DNA from: Clostridia bacterium
GTDB lineage: Bacteria > Bacillota > Clostridia > Monoglobales > Monoglobaceae
Length of the DNA: 64,000 bases
Assembly: GCA_017409575.1 (NCBI GenBank)
Contig: JAFQSM010000036.1
Coordinates: 1-64,000 of the forward strand
Reading direction: 5' to 3'
Made by a program: the position numbers and the translations under genes. This document shows, piece by piece, positions 54,473 through 63,625 of this stretch. A model generated the notes under the pieces. It was not told the DNA's origin. It ran no database searches and saw only the letters and a list, made by a program, of their open reading frames with translations. The first letter of the stretch is position 1. Each line of letters begins with the position of its first letter.

Positions 54473-55606
54473 TTAGTCTATAACTTCTACTGTTTTGTTG
54501 TAGAACGACTTGAGTGCAGCTGTAGCAAGTGTATGAGAAAGAACAGTTTCTTCAGGTCTAAAAAGTCCAAAGGGAACTTCAACCCCCGAGTATTCAAGCA
54601 TAAATGCGGCAATCTGCTGCTGAATAGCATCTGTAAAGCCAAATTCGAATATAGGACCGGTAATTGTAGGAATCATCGGCTTGTAACCAATGATAATACG
54701 GTTCCATGACTGTTCTTTGCCCCATGAAGATGTGTAGTGGAATGCATTTGCATCATCACTCGAGAAACGAGCGCTGCATTCTGTTCCATAAATTTCAAAG
54801 TACCAACGGTTGGTTGAACCCGGTTCCATACGCTTTGTCTCAAATGTAATCGGAATTTCGTCTCCGTCTGCATTTAAGGTTGTACAGAAGATGGTACAGT
54901 TATCAAATGTATCGCAAACTGCTGTTCCGCCTTTTCCGTCAGGACGCTCTTTAACGATATTGCTGAAGTGAGCTCTTACTGTCTTCGGTTTGAAGCCAAG
55001 TCTAAAAGGAACATGTTGTGTGTGAATTCCAAGGTCACCAAGACAACCATATTCACCATTGAACTTAACCATTCTCTTCCAGTTTATCGGCTTTGTAGTA
55101 TCCATATCGCTGCAGTGATTAAATCCGCACTTAACCTCCAAAACCTTACCGAATTTACCTTCGTTAAACCAATTTATCATTGTCTGCATAGCGGGATAAT
55201 AAGGGAACTCACTGCAGCAACGAACAAAAGTATCGGGATTTTCTTCCAATGCTTTCATTATGTTTTCGTTTGCTTTTTTGTCAATACCAAACGGTTTTTC
55301 TCCCAAAAGTGCTTTTCCGCTCTTGATTATATCAATATAAAACTGTTCGTGAAGGTTGTGAGGAACTGCGCAGTATATTGCATCTATATCTTCCTTCTCC
55401 AAAAGTTCTTTATAATCCGAAACGGCATATTTGATTTCAGGGAAGTTCTTTTTGAACCACTCCATCTCTGCCGGAACAACCGAGCAGATACCAACTATCT
55501 CAGGTTTCGGAACATCTTCGGTAAGATGACACCAACGAGCAGCAGCCGAAGCAAACTCTCTTGCCATAAGACCGCAGCCAACCAATCCAAACTTAACTGT
55601 CTTCAT
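54473..55606 (-). CDS. Gfo/Idh/MocA family oxidoreductase
   Basis: 377 residues. N-terminal dinucleotide motif KFGLVGCGLMAREFA, conserved LLGEKPFGID in the middle and an alpha/beta C-terminal domain. NAD(P)-dependent sugar or inositol dehydrogenase; substrate unknown. It stands between the aldolase and a class III aminotransferase, but terminators separate them. Confidence 0.87.
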   Translation of the reverse strand: MKTVKFGLVGCGLMAREFASAAARWCHLTEDVPKPEIVGICSVVPAEMEWFKKNFPEIKYAVSDYKELLEKEDIDAIYCAVPHNLHEQFYIDIIKSGKALLGEKPFGIDKKANENIMKALEENPDTFVRCCSEFPYYPAMQTMINWFNEGKFGKVLEVKCGFNHCSDMDTTKPINWKRMVKFNGEYGCLGDLGIHTQHVPFRLGFKPKTVRAHFSNIVKERPDGKGGTAVCDTFDNCTIFCTTLNADGDEIPITFETKRMEPGSTNRWYFEIYGTECSARFSSDDANAFHYTSSWGKEQSWNRIIIGYKPMIPTITGPIFEFGFTDAIQQQIAAFMLEYSGVEVPFGLFRPEETVLSHTLATAALKSFYNKTVEVID

Positions 55607-55651
55607 AACTAAAACTTCCTTTCTTTATATCTTTGATAAAAGTTTAAATTA

Positions 55652-55678
55652 AGGGCTGTTGGTTTAAGCAACAGCCCT
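55652..55678 (-). terminator. Terminator of the class III aminotransferase gene
   Basis: AGGGCTGTTG and CAACAGCCCT pair perfectly; on the minus strand followed by TTAATTT. Confidence 0.75.
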
Positions 55679-55688
55679 CAGGTTAATA

Positions 55689-57059
55689 TTAATAACCAAA
55701 ATGTTTCTCTGTTTCTGCAACAGCTTCTTCGATGATTTCAAGACCCTTAAGAGCAGCTGCATCGTCAAGAATCATAGGAGGTGACATACGGAGAATGTGA
55801 CCCGACGGTACCCAAGCAAGACCCTTTTCGAATGCCTTCTGGTAAATCATTGTACCAGCTTCTGCAAACGGTTCTTTTGTATCACGATCCTTAACAACTT
55901 CAATTGCCTGCAAGCAACCGATAGCACGAACATCACCAATAATGGGATGAGCTGCCTTCATTTCTTCCATCTTCTTAAGCATAATTTCGCCAAGATGAGC
56001 TGCGCGTTCGTTGAGCTGTTCTTCTTCAATAACCTTGATTGATTCAAGAGCAGCAGCACAAGCCATCGGGTTTCCGCCGTAGCTTGAAGATGCAGAAATC
56101 TTTTCGATAGCAGGAGCAAGATCCTTTGATACTGCAAGAGCAGTTACAGGGAAGCCGTTACCAAAGCCCTTACCAAGTGTGGTAATGTCAGCAGTAACAT
56201 CCCAGTGATCCATAGCAAGGTACTTACCTGTTCTTGCCATACAGTTAAGAACTTCGTCCGCGAAAAGGAGAATGCCTCTCTTGTTGCAAAGTTCACGAAG
56301 TGCAGGGATAAAGTCTGCGGGAGGAATAATTGTACCGCCCCAACCCTGAATCGGTTCAAGAACGATTGCTGCAACATTGTTGCCGCCCGATGCACAAGCA
56401 TTGTCAAGAGTACCTTCAATCATCTTGATGTAGGGTGTTGAATCCTTCCAAGCTTCTTCGGGAGTTCTGCCGAAAGCGTCACGATACGGATTTGGTCTGG
56501 GAACCAGCATAAATCCAGGAGCTCTCATATGTGTATCAGGTCCTACAACAGCAAGTGAGTTAGCACCATATGTCTTACCATGGAAGTCTCTCCAGAATGA
56601 GATAAATTCCTGCTTGCCGGTAGCAGCACGAGCGCAACGGAGACCAGCTTCAACAGCGGTAGTACCCGAATCATAGAACTGGAAACCGCCAAAACGGCCG
56701 CCGGTAATCTCATGAAGCTTTTCAACAAGTTCCATCTTTACTTTTGTAGTAAAGTCATGGCAGTTCATAAGATTTTTTGCATGGAATGCAACAGCTTCGC
56801 TGATTTTAGGATGGCAATGACCAAGACCTGTTACATAAATACCTGACGAGAAATCAAGATATGTATTGCCGTCAACGTCCTTAAGGGTGTATCCGTAACC
56901 TGATTCAAATGTTACAGGGAACAATTTAACCTGGCTTGAATAACCTTTCATGTATTTTGCGCATCTTTCATGATACTCAATTGACTTGGGTCCCGGAACG
57001 GTAGCCGAAACCATGTTTGGTACAGTAGATAAATCCACAGTTGCCCAATTTTTGCTCAT
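55689..57059 (-). CDS. Class III (aspartate family) aminotransferase
   Basis: 456 residues. PLP-type III signature: YLDFSSGIYVTGLGHCHP, YDSGTTAVEAGLRCARAATG, LFADEVLNCMARTG and the PLP lysine in TTLGKGFGNGFPVTAL. It resembles omega-aminotransferases such as 4-aminobutyrate or acetylornithine types; the specific amine is not determined. ATG at 57059 with GAGG at 9 nt. Confidence 0.88.
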   Translation of the reverse strand: MSKNWATVDLSTVPNMVSATVPGPKSIEYHERCAKYMKGYSSQVKLFPVTFESGYGYTLKDVDGNTYLDFSSGIYVTGLGHCHPKISEAVAFHAKNLMNCHDFTTKVKMELVEKLHEITGGRFGGFQFYDSGTTAVEAGLRCARAATGKQEFISFWRDFHGKTYGANSLAVVGPDTHMRAPGFMLVPRPNPYRDAFGRTPEEAWKDSTPYIKMIEGTLDNACASGGNNVAAIVLEPIQGWGGTIIPPADFIPALRELCNKRGILLFADEVLNCMARTGKYLAMDHWDVTADITTLGKGFGNGFPVTALAVSKDLAPAIEKISASSSYGGNPMACAAALESIKVIEEEQLNERAAHLGEIMLKKMEEMKAAHPIIGDVRAIGCLQAIEVVKDRDTKEPFAEAGTMIYQKAFEKGLAWVPSGHILRMSPPMILDDAAALKGLEIIEEAVAETEKHFGY

Positions 57060-57275
57060 TGTAAAAACCTCTCTTTTCTTAAAATTTACAAGCAAATACA
57101 AAACGAAGTTAATAAATCTCATTTTACGAGTTTTACTTTCGTTTTGCTTTCACTTTATTGTGCAAAAATTTTCATCTGTTTACTTTTTGCAATACAATTA
57201 TATAACATTTCGCAAAAAAGTCAATAGTTATTGCAAATTTTTTTAAATTTCTGCTTATTTTTTTACTCCATAAAA

Positions 57276-57300
57276 AAATCCGACCTTTAGGGTCGGATTT
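57276..57300 (-). terminator. Terminator of the dapA-lysA operon
   Basis: AAATCCGACC and GGTCGGATTT arms; on the minus strand TTTTTT follows. Confidence 0.88.
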
Positions 57301-57302
57301 CA

Positions 57303-58601
57303 TTAGATATCATTCTTTGCTACATCTTCAAAAGTTTCTCTCTTAACTGCAATATATTCATTGTCTTTGCCAAGCATAACAATCGGCGGTCTTGGCACTC
57401 TGTTGTAGTTTGAAGACATAGAATAATTGTATGCACCAGTTGTCATAACTGCAACGATGTCACCTCGCTGCACACTTTGTGGAAGGATAACATCCTCTTG
57501 CAGCACATCACCGCTTTCGCAGCAACGGCCTGCAACTGTGCAGGCAAAGTCCTGTTCTTCTTTCATTTTATTCGCCAGGACAACAGTATATTTTGAGCCA
57601 TAAAGTGCATAACGCGGATTGTCGGTCATGCCTCCGTCAACCGAAACATAGTTTTTGTATTCCGGAATTTTTTTAACCGAACCAACAGTATAAAGTGTCA
57701 GCCCCGCATCAGCAACAATGCTTCTGCCCGGCTCCATACGAACAGCAGGAACCTCCATTCCAAGTTCATGGCATTTCGCCTTAACTTTTTCGGCAACAGC
57801 TTTGATGTTTTCGGGTATATCTATCACCGGATCGGATTCTTCATACCTTACACCATAACCGCCGCCAAGATTCAGTATCCTGATTTTAACTTTGTAATTT
57901 TTCTGAACAAAATTTGCAAACTCAAGCATTATATCAGAAGTTTTGAAATAAACATCCGAATCAAAAACCTGCGAACCAACATGGCAATGGATTCCGTAAA
58001 GTTCAAGGTTATTTTTGGATAAGGCAAATTCCACAGCAGCATAAGCAGCATTGGTTTCAATTGCAAAACCAAATTTAGAGTCAACTTTTCCGGTTGCAAC
58101 CGCCGCATATGTATGCGGGTCAATACCGGGTGTTATTCTCAGCAAAATTTTTTGACATATTCCAAGTTTTTTTGCAATATTGTCAATTGCTTCAATTTCT
58201 TCCATACTGTCAGCAACAATGTAGCCTGTTTTATTTGAAAGTGCATACTCTATCTCGCTGTCAGTCTTGTTGCTTCCGTGAAAAAATATCTTTTCGGACG
58301 GAAAATCTGCAGAAAGTGCAGTGTAAAGCTCGCCAGCCGAAACAACATCTACACCCATTCCCTCTTCTCTGACGATTCTGTAAATACTTTTGAAGGATGC
58401 TGCCTTACTTGCAAACAGTGGAAACGAATCCTCTCCAAAGTATTTCTTCATCGAATCAACATAAGCTCTGCAGTTGTGACGAATCCTTTCTTCGTCCATC
58501 AAATACAGTGGGGTTTTGTACTTTTCGGCAAGAACCTTTACATCGCGGTTCGCAAAAGTCAAATTTCCATCTGGATTAATCCCCAAATTTTCACAAATCA
58601 T
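57303..58601 (-). CDS. lysA: Diaminopimelate decarboxylase
   Basis: Last step of lysine synthesis, 432 residues. PLP-binding lysine region FPLFASKAASFKSI, glycine-rich LNLGGGYGVRYEE and ESGDVLQEDV-containing CCESGD active-site motif. Thirty nt after dapA, so the riboswitch upstream of dapA governs it as well. Confidence 0.93.
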   Translation of the reverse strand: MICENLGINPDGNLTFANRDVKVLAEKYKTPLYLMDEERIRHNCRAYVDSMKKYFGEDSFPLFASKAASFKSIYRIVREEGMGVDVVSAGELYTALSADFPSEKIFFHGSNKTDSEIEYALSNKTGYIVADSMEEIEAIDNIAKKLGICQKILLRITPGIDPHTYAAVATGKVDSKFGFAIETNAAYAAVEFALSKNNLELYGIHCHVGSQVFDSDVYFKTSDIMLEFANFVQKNYKVKIRILNLGGGYGVRYEESDPVIDIPENIKAVAEKVKAKCHELGMEVPAVRMEPGRSIVADAGLTLYTVGSVKKIPEYKNYVSVDGGMTDNPRYALYGSKYTVVLANKMKEEQDFACTVAGRCCESGDVLQEDVILPQSVQRGDIVAVMTTGAYNYSMSSNYNRVPRPPIVMLGKDNEYIAVKRETFEDVAKNDI

Positions 58602-58631
58602 CTGTAATTTCTAACCTTTCCTTAAGTTGTC

Positions 58632-59519
58632 TTATTTGATCAGGTTGTTCTTTCTCATTATATCAAACAAAACTTTTTCGTTCTTTTCTTCCATAGGTGT
58701 AAGCGGCAATCTGAGATAATTTTCGCAAAAGCCCATTGCCGAAACAGCAGCTTTTGCAGGGATTGGATTAACCTCAGAGAACAATGCATCAACAAGGTCG
58801 ATATACTTAAGCTGAAGCTGTCTGCTTTCCTCTATTTTACCTTCAAAAAAGCTTGAACAAATTCTTGATGTTTCTTTTGGAAGAACATTGGAAAGAACAG
58901 AAATAACTCCCTTTCCGCCAAGTGACAATATCGGCACAATCTGGTCATCATTACCGGAGTATATATCCATATCATCACCAACAAGCGATGCAATCTTCGC
59001 AATCTGCGAAATGTTTCCGCTTGCCTCTTTTATCGCAACAATATTTTTGTGTTTTGCCAAAACCGCACAGGTCTCGGGAGTGATATTACAACCTGTTCGA
59101 GACTGAACACTGTATAAAATAATCGGTTTTGTACTTGCATCAGCGATTGCTGTAAACGATTTGATAAGACCATTTTGTGTAGCTTTGTTGTAGTATGGTG
59201 TAACAACCAGCATTGCGTCTGCACCAATACTGCAGGCATACTTAGTAAGTTCAATTGCATAGCTTATATCATTCGAACCTGTTCCTGCAATAACCGGAAC
59301 TCTGCCTGCAATTTTATCAACTGCAAATTTAAGAACTTCGCGATGTTCGGCATCGCTTAAGGTTGAACCTTCGCCTGTTGTTCCTGCAATAACAAGGGCA
59401 TCTATACCCTCGCTTATCTGCCATTCAATAAGTCTTTCAAAGCTTTCGTAATCAACACCCTTTTCATTCATTGGTGTAACTATAGCTGTCGCAGCACCGG
59501 TAAATACAGTATTTTTCAT
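58632..59519 (-). CDS. dapA: 4-hydroxy-tetrahydrodipicolinate synthase
   Basis: First committed step of lysine and diaminopimelate synthesis; 295 residues. AGTTGEGSTLSDAEH contains the catalytic Thr pair, the Tyr proton relay is in ILYSVQSRTGCN, and Schiff-base Lys is in VAIKEASGN. First gene behind the lysine riboswitch. GGAG before the ATG at 10 nt. Confidence 0.95.
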   Translation of the reverse strand: MKNTVFTGAATAIVTPMNEKGVDYESFERLIEWQISEGIDALVIAGTTGEGSTLSDAEHREVLKFAVDKIAGRVPVIAGTGSNDISYAIELTKYACSIGADAMLVVTPYYNKATQNGLIKSFTAIADASTKPIILYSVQSRTGCNITPETCAVLAKHKNIVAIKEASGNISQIAKIASLVGDDMDIYSGNDDQIVPILSLGGKGVISVLSNVLPKETSRICSSFFEGKIEESRQLQLKYIDLVDALFSEVNPIPAKAAVSAMGFCENYLRLPLTPMEEKNEKVLFDIMRKNNLIK

Positions 59520-59554
59520 TTTAAACGCTCCTTATTTAAATATTTGTATTTCAC

Positions 59555-59586
59555 AAAAAAAGTGATAGCCGAGATTCAGCCACCAC
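59555..59586 (-). terminator. Lysine riboswitch terminator
   Basis: On the minus strand GTGGTGGCTGA pairs with TCGGCTATCAC around an ATC loop, then TTTTTTT. Its 5' arm is shared with the antiterminator. Confidence 0.83.
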
Positions 59587-59637
59587 ATCATATGCAAAAT
59601 TCAAAAACCAACAATAATATATGCATAGTATGATAGC
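59579..59637 (-). promoter_or_regulatory. Antiterminator of the lysine riboswitch
   Basis: On the minus strand the 3' strand of aptamer P1, GCTATCATA-TATGC (59623-59637), can pair with GCATA-TGTGGTGGC (59579-59595). The latter is the 5' arm of the terminator, so P1 and terminator formation are mutually linked and lysine turns the operon off. Confidence 0.65.
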
Positions 59638-59797
59638 TCTCCGCATTTGCGACAACAAACAAGATATTATTCCTGTTTGCCAGACCAATCCTTTGCCACG
59701 AATTGTCTTCGGCGTCTGCCCCTTTCGGCAAATCCCGCTTTTGGCACAAGCGTATATGGATTTTCTTACTTTTGACACAACGCGCCTCTATCTAATA
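59630..59797 (-). promoter_or_regulatory. Lysine riboswitch (L-box) aptamer
   Basis: On the minus strand the hallmark AGATAGAGGCGCG (59781-59793) is followed by AAGTAAG, GCCGAAAGGGG, CAGACGCCGAAG, and the closing GGAGAGCTATC, with GATAG and CTATC forming P1. The arrangement agrees with the lysC leader of Bacillus. It lies directly upstream of dapA-lysA. Confidence 0.9.
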
Positions 59798-59801
59798 TAT
59801 G

Positions 59802-59830
59802 ATTATACTTTAATATATGTTTTTTGTCAA
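59802..59830 (-). promoter_or_regulatory. Consensus promoter of the lysine-riboswitch transcript
   Basis: On the minus strand: TTGACA (59825-59830), 17-nt spacer, TATAAT (59802-59807), perfect consensus. Confidence 0.88.
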
Positions 59831-59869
59831 TAGAAATTTTTAAACCTTAGCTTCTTTTTTTTCAAAAAA

Positions 59870-60877
59870 TCAGTACGAACTTTTTCTGAAAATTTTTGCC
59901 TTTATCTGTGCGCATAGTACCGACAAAACTACTGATATTATATATGCCGAAAAGAATGTTATAAAAAATCTTTGAGGCGTTGATGCGATATTTAAATTTT
60001 CCATTATATGCTCGGTCTCAAAAATAACCAGGCAGTGTATCAGATATATATAAAATGTTGCCGGTGATAAAATATCTGCCCCCTCATGCTGATACATGGG
60101 CATTATTGCAAGCCACATAACCGATGCAACTGCCGCAAATATCATCTTTAATATCTCGGTCGAAAAAAGATGGAAAAAATCCAAAAATTCAAGATATGCA
60201 ACAACCGAATAAAGTAGCGTCAACAAAAGTCCGGAAATGACCAAAGGAAGCTTTTTCCGGCGTATACGTTCAAGATTCATATCAAAGTTTATTCCAAGGT
60301 AACACCCAATTATCCAATACACAAAATATGCCAGAAACACTCTGTCCGAATATTGGAAATCAAGCATAAGATATTTTGACACAACTGTTATAATCCCTGC
60401 AAGCAAAATCCCAAACACAGGTGTTATGTTTTTGCAAAAGCCAAGAGTAATTGGAGCAAGTATATACATCTGCATTATTACAACAATAAAATAAAACGGC
60501 GCTGCAATTGTTCCAAGTGACAAGTGCCTTCCAAGAACTGCCCAGCTGAAATCAAAATAATGACGATGAAAAACAAAATATAAATAGTAAATTGTCGCCA
60601 TAATAAGATAAGGAATATAAATTTTTGTTATGCGCCTTTTAAGAAAAGAAAAGTAATTAAACGACCCCTCTGAGAATGTATGTGCAAACTTGATACCCGA
60701 AGACATAATGAACGCAGGAACTGCGAAAGTCAAAAACCGCTAAAAAATAAACGAAACTGCCGACAAAACGGAGCCCTTTGGATAGCTCGCTATACTGTCG
60801 GAAAGAACATGAATCATTACAACAAACAAACATAAAATCGTTTCAAAAGACGAAATTTCTTCTAATTTTCTTCTCAT
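59870..60877 (-). pseudogene. Acyltransferase 3 family membrane protein interrupted by an in-frame amber codon
   Basis: Continuous reading from ATG at 60877 (GGAGAG 9 nt upstream) gives MRRKLEEISSFE, a first membrane segment LCLFVVMIHVL, and then TAG at 60740-60742 (codon 46). The same frame continues RFLTFAVPAFIMSSGIKF and about ten hydrophobic segments to the normal end, so only one nonsense codon breaks a 335-residue acyltransferase-3. Such enzymes acylate sugars or cell-wall polymers. The downstream part could be made from the TTG at 60733 but would lack the first membrane helix and its catalytic-region histidine (MIH). Confidence 0.8.
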
Positions 60878-61002
60878 ATCAAAGGCTCTCCTTTAGACAA
60901 AATTATTATCTTTTTTATAATATTACCCCAAACTGCAAAAAAAGTCAATAAATATAATAATTCAGGCAGTTTTTATACAATAAAAATAGCAAAAATTTCA
61001 TT

Positions 61003-61034
61003 GAGTATTTATTCGGCAAGCGGTTACAATATTA
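61003..61034 (+). promoter_or_regulatory. Possible sigma-G-type promoter of the spore protein gene
   Basis: GAGTAT (61003-61008), 18-nt spacer and CAATATTA (61027-61034) resemble sigma-G elements. This fits the SASP gene downstream, but similarity is only partial. Confidence 0.35.
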
Positions 61035-61091
61035 ACGAAGACAGATAAACATTTGATGTTGTTTATCTCAAAGAAATGGAGGTGAATTTAA

Positions 61092-61301
61092 GTGTCTGAT
61101 AATTCAAGAAACAAAACAATGGTACCTGAAGCAAAGGCTGCTATGAACAGATTTAAGATGGAAGCTGCAAACGAAGTTGGCGTTCAGCTTAAAGATGGTT
61201 ACAATGGTGAACTTACTTCAAGACAGGCCGGTTCTATCGGTGGTCAGATGGTAAAGAAAATGATCAAGAAGTACGAACAGGACTTGGCTAATGGTCAGTA
61301 A
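61092..61301 (+). CDS. Small acid-soluble spore protein, alpha/beta type
   Basis: 69 residues. The two family motifs are present: FKMEAANEVGVQLKDGYNG (containing the germination-protease cleavage region) and GELTSRQAGSIGGQMVKKMI. It coats spore DNA to protect it from damage. Start is GTG at 61092 with GGAGGTGA 6 nt before it. Monocistronic. Confidence 0.94.
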   Translation: MSDNSRNKTMVPEAKAAMNRFKMEAANEVGVQLKDGYNGELTSRQAGSIGGQMVKKMIKKYEQDLANGQ

Positions 61302-61340
61302 TCCAAAAACAACAATATAAATATTGTTTTTAAATAAAAT

Positions 61341-61374
61341 CCGCAAATCAACAGAAGTTTGATTTGCGGGTTTT
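61341..61374 (+). terminator. Terminator of the spore protein gene
   Basis: CCGCAAATCA and TGATTTGCGG arms followed by GTTTTAT. Confidence 0.83.
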
Positions 61375-61461
61375 ATCTTTAAAAATTTTTTAATAAATAA
61401 ATTTTAACTAAAAGAGAATACTATAACAGAAGACAATCAATTATAATCGGGAGGACTTAAT

Positions 61462-61620
61462 ATGTGTAATTTTTCAGCAGGTCTTGTTCTGGGTACAGTA
61501 ATGGGTGCAAGTATTATTATTGCGCTTCATCCGATGAACAAAAGGGATATGCGAAAAGCTTATCATCGTGCCGAAAGAATGATGGACAAAATGAGTCATC
61601 GTCTTAGGGACTGGACCTAA
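61462..61620 (+). CDS. Small membrane-anchored protein (YtxH-like)
   Basis: 52-residue protein read from the sequence. ATG at 61462 follows GGGAGGAC. The N-terminal hydrophobic stretch FSAGLVLGTVMGASIIIAL forms one membrane span; the C-terminus is basic (NKRDMRKAYHRAERM). It resembles small YtxH-like membrane proteins. A terminator closes it at 61621-61657. Function unknown. Confidence 0.7.
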   Translation: MCNFSAGLVLGTVMGASIIIALHPMNKRDMRKAYHRAERMMDKMSHRLRDWT

Positions 61621-61657
61621 AAAATATGGGATGCAAAAAAAGTGCATCCCATATTTT
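61621..61657. terminator. Bidirectional terminator
   Basis: AAAATATGGGATGC and GCATCCCATATTTT arms flank a 9-nt loop; serves the small membrane protein gene and obg. Confidence 0.83.
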
Positions 61658-61662
61658 AATAT

Positions 61663-62934
61663 TTATTTGATATAGTCAAACTCCACGCCATACATATGAA
61701 CAGTATCGCCTTCCTGGATTCCTTTTTCTTCAAGCATTTCGATTATCCCCGACTTACGCAGAGCGCGTTGGAAGTACTGAAGCGATTCGTAATCGTCAAA
61801 ATTTGTAGACCCTACAATTTTGCGGACATACATTCCTTCAACAATATAAACACCGTCTTCAATCGTGATTTCGATGCTGTCTATCTTGCGTTCTTCATCA
61901 AGGTCAAGATAATCATAATCATCCTCTTCGTCTTCGGGAAGATTTGAAAGAAGTCTTGAAGCATAGTTTATTACATCCTCGACGCCTTTGTGTGTTGCTG
62001 CCGAGATAGCCATAACGGTATATCCCTCTTCCTCCATAGCTTCTTTAAATTTTTTGAAGTTTTCTTCAAAAGACGGAATATCCATTTTGTTGGCAACAAT
62101 GACCTGCGGTTTTTCAGCAAGCTTCTCACTGTAATTTTTCAGTTCATTATTGATGATGTGAACATCTTCTATCGGGTCGCGTCCTTCACATCCCGAAACA
62201 TCAACAAAATGCAGAATAACCCTCGTCCGTTCAACATGGCGCAAAAAATCATGTCCAAGACCTACGCCCTGGTGTGCTCCCCCAATAATGCCCGGAATAT
62301 CTGCAATAACAAAGGATTTACCCTCACCGATTTTTACAACTCCAAGATTGGGGACAAGTGTTGTAAAATGATAGTTTGCAATTTTGGGGCGCGCATCGCT
62401 GACAACAGACAAAAATGTTGACTTTCCAACATTAGGAAATCCCAAAAGTCCAACATCCGCAATAAGCTTAAGTTCAAGAGTTATCTCTCTTTCGTCACCA
62501 GGAAGTCCTGCCTTTGCAAACTTTGGTGTCTGGCGTGTTGCGGTCGCAAAATGCGAATTCCCCCAACCGCCGTTGCCGCCTTTTGCAATTACAAAGCGGT
62601 CACCATCTGCTTTCAAGTCGCATATTACTTTTCCGGTTTCCGAATCGCGGATTACCGTACCGCAAGGAAACTTTATTATCAAATCTTCACCATTTTTTCC
62701 GCTTCGATTGCCGTCGCGACCATTTGCGCCATCTTGTGCACAATATTTTTTCTTATAACGAAAATCCAGAAGTGTGCTTACATCTTTGTCTGCCAAAGCT
62801 ATAACATTTCCACCATTTCCGCCGTCACCACCGTCGGGACCGCCTGCTGCGACATACTTTTCGCGGTGAAAAGTGACCGCTCCGTCTCCGCCTTTGCCTG
62901 CCTGTATAAAAATCTTCGAAGTATCCTTAAACAC
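61663..62934 (-). CDS. obg: Obg-family GTPase (ObgE/CgtA)
   Basis: Ribosome-assembly and stress GTPase; 423 residues. Obg domain glycine-rich at the start (AGKGGDGAVTFHREKYVAAGG, split by GGDGGNGGNV), G1 GFPNVGKST, G3 DIPGIIGGAH, G4 NKMD and a C-terminal OCT-like domain. The start is GTG at 62934 (VFKD) because GGAGGG precedes it by 7 nt; 10 extra residues from 62964 are not supported. Follows rpmA. Confidence 0.95.
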   Translation of the reverse strand: MFKDTSKIFIQAGKGGDGAVTFHREKYVAAGGPDGGDGGNGGNVIALADKDVSTLLDFRYKKKYCAQDGANGRDGNRSGKNGEDLIIKFPCGTVIRDSETGKVICDLKADGDRFVIAKGGNGGWGNSHFATATRQTPKFAKAGLPGDEREITLELKLIADVGLLGFPNVGKSTFLSVVSDARPKIANYHFTTLVPNLGVVKIGEGKSFVIADIPGIIGGAHQGVGLGHDFLRHVERTRVILHFVDVSGCEGRDPIEDVHIINNELKNYSEKLAEKPQVIVANKMDIPSFEENFKKFKEAMEEEGYTVMAISAATHKGVEDVINYASRLLSNLPEDEEDDYDYLDLDEERKIDSIEITIEDGVYIVEGMYVRKIVGSTNFDDYESLQYFQRALRKSGIIEMLEEKGIQEGDTVHMYGVEFDYIK

Positions 62935-62964
62935 GGTAATTCCCTCCTTTTCTCGGATATACAA

Positions 62965-62987
62965 AGTGCACGCGAAATGCGTGCACT
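62965..62987 (-). terminator. Intercistronic hairpin between rpmA and obg
   Basis: AGTGCACGC and GCGTGCACT are perfect arms with a short loop; no T-run, so likely processing or partial attenuation. Confidence 0.5.
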
Positions 62988-63008
62988 GAATGTTTTATTC
63001 GGCTTTAA

Positions 63009-63269
63009 TTACTGAACGATTTCGTAAACAGAAACCTGCTTCTTATCCTTACCTTTGCGTTCAAACTTAACCTGACCGTTTACCAAAGCAAACAAAGTAT
63101 CATCGCTGCCTTTGCCTACGTTTGTTCCGGGATATATTTTAGTTCCGCGTTGTCTTACCAAGATGTTGCCTGCCAACACGTGCTGACCGTCACCCTTCTT
63201 GGCGCCTAAGCGTTTGGACTCAGAATCTCTGCCGTTCTTAGTACTGCCGACACCTTTCTTATGAGCCAT
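63009..63269 (-). CDS. rpmA: 50S ribosomal protein L27 without N-terminal extension
   Basis: 86 residues: [19 protein letters not shown] and the conserved [19 protein letters not shown]. Firmicute L27 normally carries a short hydrophobic N-extension cut by the protease Prp; here it starts directly as in E. coli. ATG at 63269 with GAGGTGA upstream; no prp gene lies in the 44-nt gap to rplU. Confidence 0.95.
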   Translation of the reverse strand: MAHKKGVGSTKNGRDSESKRLGAKKGDGQHVLAGNILVRQRGTKIYPGTNVGKGSDDTLFALVNGQVKFERKGKDKKQVSVYEIVQ

Positions 63270-63313
63270 TATATTCACCTCTCTTAGTAAATTTTTGAAG
63301 TAAAAATCAACAA

Positions 63314-63625
63314 TTAGCCATTGATTTTCTTGATTTCGAGCTTTGTGTAGGGTTGTCTGTGACCCTGCTTTTTGTGGTAGCCCTTTTTAGCTTTGTACTT
63401 GTAAACGATAATCTTCTTGTCTTTGCCGTTTTTAACAGCAGCAGCTTCAACAGTTGCGCCATCAACATAAGGAGCACCAACTTTGATATCATCGCCATTT
63501 GCCAAAACCAATACTTTGTCAATTGTAACTGTGCTTCCGGCTTCAACATCAAGTTTTTCAACAAAAACGAAATCGCCTTCTGAAACCTTGTACTGCTTTC
63601 CGCCAGTTTCGATAATTGCGTACAT
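63314..63625 (-). CDS. rplU: 50S ribosomal protein L21
   Basis: 103 residues: [17 protein letters not shown] at the start and [20 protein letters not shown] at the end are L21 hallmarks. GGAGGG upstream. Leader RNA upstream probably allows autoregulation. Confidence 0.95.
   Translation of the reverse strand: MYAIIETGGKQYKVSEGDFVFVEKLDVEAGSTVTIDKVLVLANGDDIKVGAPYVDGATVEAAAVKNGKDKKIIVYKYKAKKGYHKKQGHRQPYTKLEIKKING

Noticed and set aside
60740-60742. Recoding of the amber codon (for example pyrrolysine)
   Set aside because: TAG is used as a normal stop here, no recoding signal is visible, and the family does not need a special residue at this point.
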